Shown: positions 56,970 to 64,000 of the stretch, piece after piece
How positions within the stretch are numbered: position 1 is the first letter of the stretch
Layout: every line of letters starts with the position of its first letter
Source of the DNA: Ovis canadensis
Taxonomy: Eukaryota > Chordata > Mammalia > Artiodactyla > Bovidae
Assembly: GCF_042477335.2 (NCBI RefSeq)
Contig: NC_091245.1
Coordinates: 35,350,501-35,414,500 of the forward strand
Direction of reading: 5' to 3'
Length of the DNA stretch: 64,000 nt
Program-made: the position numbers and the translations under genes
The notes under the pieces: model-generated
The model's input: only the letters and a program-made list of their open reading frames with translations
Databases searched by the model: none
Told to the model about the DNA's origin: nothing

Positions 56970-57960
56970 GTTATTCTGGGTCTCTAGCATTTCATACGAG
57001 TCTAAGGGTCAGATTATTGTTCCTGCAAAAGAGCCAGATTGAAATATTGATAGAAATTTCCTGAATCTGTTGATCAGTTTGGAAACCTGGCCACCTTAAT
57101 AGCATTCAGTTTTCTGATCCATTAATATGTCATTAACATTCCATATATTTAGGTCTTTAGTTTCTTTCAATAGTGTTTTGTAGTTTTCATAAGATTCACA
57201 CCTTTTAAAACTGTTCATGATTGTTTTATTCTTTCTAATGTCAGTGCTAACATATAGAAATACAATTTATTTTTTGACATTGATCTTGAATTTTATTTAC
57301 ATCCTTGTTGGATTCCCTTAGTATTTCTAATAGTTTTTAGTGAATTCTTTAGGATTTTTTATATACAAAATCAGGACATCTGTAAATACAGATAGTTTTA
57401 TTTCTTTTTTTACATTCTGAATGTCTTTTATTTCTTGTTAAATTGTCCTATCTAGAACCTTCAGTACTTTGTTGAAGGAAATGGCAAGGTGAGAGTATCT
57501 TTCTCTTGTTTCCAACATTAGGAAGAAAGCATTCATTCTTTCACCATGATGTGTCTTATTCGTTGTGGATTTTATTTGTAGATTCCTTCTGTCAGGTTAA
57601 AGAAGTTTTAATTCCTAATTTGTTCCATGTTTTTATCCTGAAAGGGTTCTGGATTTTGTCAACTTCTATTTCTGGGTTAGTAGGATAACACATAGTTCTT
57701 GTCTTTTACTGTATTTGTGTCATGTGTTACACTGATTTTTTAAAATCTTAAACCAGTTTGTGTTCTTAAGGTAATTCTATTTAGTCATAGGGTATAATCA
57801 CTTTTGTATGTTGCTTGATTCAGTTTGCTAGTATTTTGTTGAGTGTTTTCCCATCCATATTATAATAGATATTGGTTGGTAATTTTCTTTTGATGTCATT
57901 GCCTGGTTTTGGTGTCAAGGTGATATGATATAAAATGCATTGAGAAAATGTTCCTGCATC

Positions 57961-59280
57961 TTTGGTCTTAGTTCACTTGAAGTCTTTGTCTAGTATGTCC
58001 ACCCACTAGTGTCATCTCATTGACTCTTTCTGTTAACTGTTCATTTTTTTTTTTTTCCCCTGTGTAGGAATGTCTCTGTTTCTTTGCATGTATTTTGTTG
58101 TTGTTGTTGAAAATATGACCTTTAAAATAGTAATGTGTTTCAACTCTGGAAATCAGATTTCCTCCCAACCTCAGGGTTTTTTGTTTTTGGTGGTTTTTTA
58201 GTGACTCTTTTGGACTAATTCTATAAAGTTTTTTTTTTTTTTTCCTTTGTAATGTGCAGCTACTGCATTCTCTGCTCAGTAACCGTTAAGATCAGTTAAT
58301 GATTTGTCAACTATTTCCGTAGATCTCCCAATCTTTGCCAAAGGACTCAATGTGTATTTAGTTAGGAAAACATCTTCAGTTCTTAGGAAGTTTAAAACTC
58401 TGCCTTTGCCTTTATTTCCTGTTTGCACAGGGTTTCAAGTTTATCCAGAGCTGAGACATTGGGGTCCTCTAAGGTTATTTCTGGGCATGCACACAGCTCT
58501 GTACATAGCTGACCTCCTAGATCTCCAGGAATATGTTAGGACTTTTTAACATCCTCTATGGATGTCTTGTTTCTCAGCTCTTCCTTGTAAGTGTTTCACA
58601 AGAGTCTTGTTTGCCTTAACTGGCATCATGCCTTCAGCAGCTATAATGAAAGCAATTGCTGATGATTGTTTTTTACAGATGCCTAAGGAATATTTTCTGG
58701 CACAGCAAGTACCAAATTAGCTCAAATAATGAAAAGCATGATTGGGACTTTTCCAAGGTGCTGTTTGACAGACCAAATAGTGATAGTTTTCTTTTTCTTT
58801 TTTTAAAAAATATATCTAGCATGGAGCTTTTAAAGAAGAGTTTCATAGCTAGTCAGCCTTTCCAGGTGGTGGTAACCTCTGCTTTTCAAAGCTACTCAGG
58901 GCTACTCCATGGTTGGGGAGAAGATGATATAGTAATCAGGATAGTTAAAAGAACAAAAAGCTCACTGTACTAAGGTTTAGCACAGTTTCTTTAATAAGTG
59001 CACCTCAGATCATGGCAAACCTTTGGTTAATCTTCAGAATTTTTGAAAAGCTGATTTTGACAAATTGCAAGTGTTCACATTGCATTTATGAAGGAACAGA
59101 TTTATAGGGGTCCTGATGCCTGACTGTAGTTATAATTTACAGTGTTCAGAGATCCTTAGAACATCTGTACACACTGGCCTAAGGACCCTTGGAATCAGTT
59201 ACCAATTTACTGCTAAGTTGATATGAGCCACATAATGGACATTATAGGGTTTTATTTATTGATTTGAAGTATCCAGTTCC
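57961..59280. other. Intron 12 stretch, probably old L1-derived
   Basis: Poly(T) runs at 58046-58058 and 58231-58243 and phrases such as gaatattttctggcacagca suggest old L1-type sequence, but I cannot assign it firmly. No exon seen. Confidence 0.35.
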
Positions 59281-60005
59281 AGTTCAGTCGCTCAGTCATG
59301 TCCGACTCTTTGCGACCCCATCAATCGCAGCACACCAGGCCTCCCTGTCCATCGCTGTCTCCTGGAGTTCACTAGACTCACGTCCACCGAGTCCGTGATG
59401 CCATCCAGCCATCTCGTCCTCTGTCGTCCCCTTCTCCTCCTGCCCCCAATCCCTCCCAGCATCAGAGTCTTTTCCAATGAGTCAACTCTTCGCAGGAGGT
59501 GGCCAAAGTACTGGAGCTTCAGCTTTAGCATCATTCCTTCCAAAGAAATCCCAGGGTAGATCTCCTTCAGGATGGACTGGTTGGATCTCCTTGCAGTCCA
59601 AGGGACTCTCAAGAGTCTTCTCCAACACCATTGTTCAAAAGCATCAGTTCTTCGGTGCTCAGCCTTCTTCACAGTCCAACTCTCACATCCATACATGACT
59701 GCTGGAAAAACCATAGCCTTGACTAGACAGACCTTAGTCGGCAAAGTAATGTCTCTGCTTTTCAATATGCTATCTAGGTTGGTCATCACTTTTCTTCCAA
59801 GGAGTAAGCGTCTTTTAATTTCATGGCTGCAGTCACCATCTGCAGTGATTTTGGAGCCCGAAAAAATAAAGTCTAACACTGTTTCTACTGTTTCCCCATC
59901 TATTTCCCATGAAGTGATGGGACCGGATGCCATGATCTTTGTTTTCTGAATGTTGAGCTTTAAGCAAGCTTTTTCACTCTCCTCTTTTACTTTCATCAAG
60001 AGGCT
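59281..60005 (-). mobile_element. BovB LINE interrupted by L1
   Basis: Antisense BovB 3' end (ccagttcagtcgctcagtca) with an almost intact 235-codon C-terminal frame on the minus strand (59292-59999). It stops at tttcatcaagaggctttttt, where the L1 poly(T) begins. Confidence 0.93.
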
Positions 60006-63000
60006 TTTTTTTTTTAATTTTTTTTTAAATTTTTTAAATTTTAAAATCTTTAATTCTTACATGTGTTCCCAAACATGACCCCCCCCCCCCCACCTCCCTC
60101 CCCACAACATCTCTCTGGGTCATCCCCATGCACCAGCCCCAAGCATGCTGCACCCTACGTCAGACATGGACTGGCGATTCAATTCTTACATGATAGTATA
60201 CATGTTAGAATTCCCATTCTCCCAAGTCATCCCACCCTCTCCCTCTCCCTCTGAGTCCAAAAGTCCGTTATACACATCTGTGTCTTTTTTCCTGTCTTGC
60301 ATACAGGGTCGTCATTGCCATCTTCCTAAATTCCATATATATGTGTTAGTATACTGTATTGGTGTTTTTCTTTCTGGCTTACTTCACTCTGTATAATTGG
60401 CTCCAGTTTCATCCATCTCATCAGAACTGATTCAAATGAATTCTTTTTAACGGCTGAGTAATACTCCATTGTGTATATGTACCACAGCTTTCTTATCCAT
60501 TCATCTGCTGATGGACATCTAGGTTGTTTCCATGTCCTGGCTATTATAAACAGTGCTGCGATGAACATTGGGGTACATGTGTCTCTTTCAATTCTGGTTT
60601 CCTCGGTGTGTATGCCCAGCAGTGGGATTGCTGGGTCATAAGGTAGTTCTATTTGCAATTTTTTAAGGAATCTCCACACTGTTCTCCATAGTGGCTGTAC
60701 TAGTTTGCATTCCCACCAACAGTGTAGGAGGGTTCCGTTTTCTCCACACCCTCTCCAGAATTTATTGCTTGCAGATTTTTGGATGGCAGCCATTCTGACT
60801 GGTGTGAAGTGGTACCTCATTGTGGTTTTGATTTGCATTTCTCTAATAATGAGTGATGTTGAGCATCTTTTCATGTGTTTGTTAGCCATCCGTATGTCTT
60901 CTTTGGAGAAATGTCTATTTAGTTCTTTGGCCCATTTTTTGATTGGGTCGTTTATTTTTCTGGATTGAGCTGCAGAAGTTGCTTGTATATTTTTGAGATT
61001 AGTTGTTTGTCAGTTGCTTCATTTGCTATTATTTTCTCCCATGCAGAAGGCTGTCTTTTCACCTTGCTTATATTTTCCTTTGTTGTGCAGAAGCTTTTAA
61101 TTTTAATTAGATCCCATTTGTTTATTTTTGCTTTTATTTCCCATATTCTGGGAGGTGGATCATAGAGGATCCTGCTGTGATTTATGTCTGAGAGTGTTTT
61201 GCCTATGTTCTCCTCTAGGAGTTTTATAGTTTCTGATCTTACATTTAGATCTTTAATCCATTTTGAGTTTATTTTTGTGTATGGTGTTAGAAAGTGTTCT
61301 AGTTTCATTCTTTTACAAGTGGTTGACCAGTTTTCCCAGCACCACTTGTTAAAGAGATTGTCTTTACTCCATTGTATATTCTTGCCTCCTTTGTCAAAGA
61401 TAAGGTGTCCATATGTGTGTGGATTTATCTCTGGGCTTTCTATTTTGTTCCATTGATCTATGTGTCTGTCTTTGTGCCAGTACCATACTGTCTTGATGAC
61501 TGTGGCTTTGTAGTAGAGCCTGAAGTCAGGCAAGTTGATTCCTCCAGTTCCATTCTTCTTTCTCAAGATTGCTTTGGCTATTCGAGGTTTTTTGTATTTC
61601 CATACAAATCTTGAAATTATTTGTTCTAGTTCTGTGAAAAATGTGGCTGGTAGCTTGACAGGGATTGCATTGAATTTGTAAATTGCTTTGGGTAGTATAC
61701 TCATTTTCACTATATTGATTCTTCCGATCCATGAACATGGTATATTTCTCCATCTATTAGTGTCCTCTTTGATTTCTTTCATCAGTGTTTTATAGTTTTC
61801 TATATATAGGTCTTTAGTTTCTTTAGGTAGATATATTCCTAAGTATTTTATTCTTTTCGTTGCAATGGTGAATGGAATTGTTTCCGTAATTTCTTTTTCT
61901 ACTTTCTCATTATTTGTATATAGGAATGCAAGGGATTTCTGTGTGTTGATTTTATATCCTGCAACTTTACTATATTCATTGATTAGCTCTAGTAATTTTC
62001 TGGTGGAGTCTTTAGGGTTTTCCATGTAGAGGATCATGTCATCTGCAAACAGTGAGAGTTTTACTTCTTCTTTTCCAATTTGGATTCCTTTTATTTCTTT
62101 TTCTGCTCTGATTGCTATGGCCCAAACTTCCAAAGCTGTATTGAATAGTAGCAGTGAAAGTGGACACCCTTGTCTTGTTCCTGACTTTAGGGGAAATGCT
62201 TTCAATTTTTCACCATTGAGGATAATGTTTGCTGTGGGTTTGTCATATATAGCTTTTATTATGTTGAGGTATGTTCCTTCTATTCCTGCTTTCTGGAGAG
62301 TTTTTATCATAAATGGATGTTGAATTTTGTCAAAGGCCTTCTCTGCATCTGTTGAGATAATCATATGGTTTTTATTTTTCAATTTGTTAATGTGGTGAAT
62401 TACATTGATTGATTTGCGGATATTGAAGAATCCTTGCATCCCTGGGATAAAGCCCACTTGGTCATGGTGTATGATCTTTTTAATGTGTTGTTGGATTCTG
62501 ATTGCTAGAATTTTGTTGAGGATTTTTGCATCTATGTTCATCAGTGATATTGGCCTGTAGTTTTCTTTTTTTGTGACATCTTTGTCAGGTTTTGGTATTA
62601 GGGTGATGGTGGCCTCATAGAATGAGTTTGGAAGTTTACCTTCCTCTGCAATTTTCTGGAAGAGTTTGAGGAGGATAGGTGTTAGCTCTTCTCGAAATTT
62701 TTGGTAGAATTCAGCTGTGAAGCCGTCTGGACCTGGGCTTTTGTTTGCTGGAAGATTTCTGATTACCGTTTCAATTTCCGTGCTTGTGATGGGTCTGTTA
62801 AGATTTTCTATTTCTTCCTGGTTCAGTTTTGGAAAGTTGTACTTTTCTAAGAATGTGTCCATTTCTTCCACGTTGTCCATTTTATTGGCATACAACTGCT
62901 GATAGTAGTCTCTTATGATCCTTTGTATTTCTGTGTTGTCTGTTGTGATCTCTCCATTTTCATTTCTAATTTTATTGATTTGATTTTTCTCTCTTTGCTT

Positions 63001-64000
63001 CTTGATGAGTCTGGCTAATGGTTTGTCAATTTTATTTATCCTTTCAAAGAACCAGCTTTTGGCTTTGTTGATTTTTGCTATGGTCTCTTTTGTTTCTTTT
63101 GCATTTATTTCTGCCCAATTTTTAAGATTTCTTTCCTTCTACTAACTCTGGGGTTCTCCAACTCTTCCTTTTCTAGTTGCTTTAGTTGTAGAGTTAGGTT
63201 ATTTATTTGACTTTTTTCTTGTTTCTTGAGGTATGCCTGTATTGCTATGAACTTTCCTCTTAGCACTGCTTTTATAGTGTCCCACAGGTTTTGGGTTGTT
63301 GTGTTTTCATTTTCATTCGTTTCTATGCATATTTTGATTTCTTTTTTGATTTCTTCTGTGATTTGTTGGTTATTCAGAAGTGTGTTGTTCAACCTCCATA
63401 TGTTGGAATTTTTAATAGTTTTTCTCCTGTAATTGAGATCTAATCTTAATGCATTATGGTCAGAAAAGATGCTTGGAATGATTTCGATTTTTTTGAATTT
63501 ATCAAGTTTAGATTTATGGCCCAGGATGTGATCTATCCTGGAGAAGGTTCCATGAGCACTTGAAAAAAAGGTGAAATTCATTGTTTTGGGGTGAAATGTC
63601 CTGTAGATATCAATTAGGTCTAACTGATCTAATGTATCGTTTAAAGTTTGCGTTTCTTTGTTAATTTTCTGTTTAGTTGATCTGTCCATAGGTGTGAGTG
63701 GGGTATTAAAGTCTCCCACTATTATTGTGTTATTGTTGATTTCCCCTTTCATACTTGTTAGCATTTGTCTTACATATTGCGGTGCTCCTATATTGGGTGC
63801 ATATATATTTATAATTGTTATATCTTCTTCTTGGATTGTTCCTTTGATCATTATGTAGTGGCCTTCTTTGTCTCTTTTTACAGCCTTTGTTTTAAAGTCT
63901 ATTTTATCAGATATGAGTATTGCCACTCCTGCTTTCTTTTGGTCTCTATTTGCGTGGTATATCTTTTTCCAGCCCTTCACTTTCAGTCTGTATGTGTCCC
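60006..64000 (-). mobile_element. Young-looking antisense L1, cut by the window end
   Basis: Reading the minus strand, the L1 3' end with its A-rich tail is at 60006-60060. The 3' UTR and a short C-rich run (60079-60089) come next, then ORF2. ORF2 lies in three frame segments. The first is the endonuclease (63105-63980: [26 protein letters not shown]). The second is the reverse transcriptase (60952-62895 and upstream: [10 protein letters not shown] with the catalytic FADD near 62040). The third is the C-terminal region (60326-60889: [31 protein letters not shown]). Long near-complete frames indicate recent activity; ORF1 and the 5' UTR lie outside. Confidence 0.95.

Larger units (their letters stand above)
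54545..57960 (-). mobile_element. Old antisense L1, interrupted by BovB and an L1 3' end
   Basis: Follows the antisense L1 order: a 3' UTR start (aaagctttattaggatataa), then ggcatattcc-like and ORF2 regions (tatcattgtggttttgattt), down to gattggt-like gatattggttggtaattttc near 57870. A sense BovB interrupts it at 54912 and a short sense L1 3' end at about 56525-56785. Confidence 0.75.
54297..64000. other. HOOK1 intron 12 (incomplete)
   Basis: Runs to the end of the window. 54300-54540 shows nothing recognised; the rest is L1, BovB and old repeat DNA. I searched by eye for the next HOOK1 exon and did not find it. Confidence 0.7.

Noticed and set aside
58656..58973. An acceptor-like tttttacag followed by open sequence as HOOK1 exon 13
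   Set aside because: The translated frame does not match the expected next HOOK1 residues (RLIEQRD...) and the sequence looks old-repeat-derived.
60952..62895. A 647-codon frame as a novel gene
   Set aside because: It is L1 ORF2 (reverse transcriptase with FADD), continuous with endonuclease and C-terminal segments and a poly(A)-type 3' end.
1..64000. CRISPR arrays, operons, phage or other prokaryotic systems
   Set aside because: No spaced short direct repeats, ribosome-binding sites or compact gene clusters; all regularities are explained by mammalian interspersed repeats and one split gene.

Overview
This is mammalian genomic DNA from a ruminant, most likely a bovid. The evidence is the dense load of BovB (RTE-type) LINEs, Bov-tA/Bov-A2 SINEs, artiodactyl CHR-type SINEs and L1 copies, plus one vertebrate gene split into short exons by kilobase introns. 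The exact species cannot be read from the sequence.

The only protein-coding gene I can support is HOOK1, on the + strand. Its CpG-island promoter lies at about 10.43-11.45 kb, with an NRF-1 motif, three CCAAT boxes and a G-rich GC-box tract. Twelve coding exons were located by reading frame, GT/AG boundaries and protein match. They are 11080-11142, 17623-17708, 23161-23233, 26410-26460, 27794-27926, 33320-33387, 34561-34623, 35334-35417, 44264-44430, 51753-51893, 52953-53154 and 54186-54296. Together they give 1242 nt, or 414 uninterrupted codons: the complete N-terminal Hook domain and the first part of the coiled coil. The remaining coiled coil and C-terminal cargo-binding region lie beyond the window, which ends inside intron 12.

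Region by region: 1-10.4 kb is upstream, gene-free, repeat-rich DNA. 10.4-11.5 kb is the promoter and exon 1. Intron 1 is mostly single-copy, with a likely retrocopy tail. Introns 2-5 carry BovB, SINEs, an old L1 and a mosaic of a twin-primed L1 next to a Tigger1 DNA transposon that was itself invaded by a SINE and a BovB. Introns 6-7 are short and hold a mariner-type MITE. Introns 8-9 are long and full of BovB, CHR and old L1 sequence. Introns 10-11 are short. Intron 12 runs through an old L1 with nested insertions, a BovB and finally a young-looking antisense L1 that fills 60.0-64.0 kb.

I looked for a novel system and do not see one: no CRISPR array, operon-like cluster, unknown conserved ORF or RNA gene. 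The points worth a second look concern genome structure: nested and twin-primed insertions, a duplicated repeat junction, inverted BovB pairs around exon groups, and SINEs close to splice donors. Statements about family consensus sequences and the human protein come from memory, not from a search.
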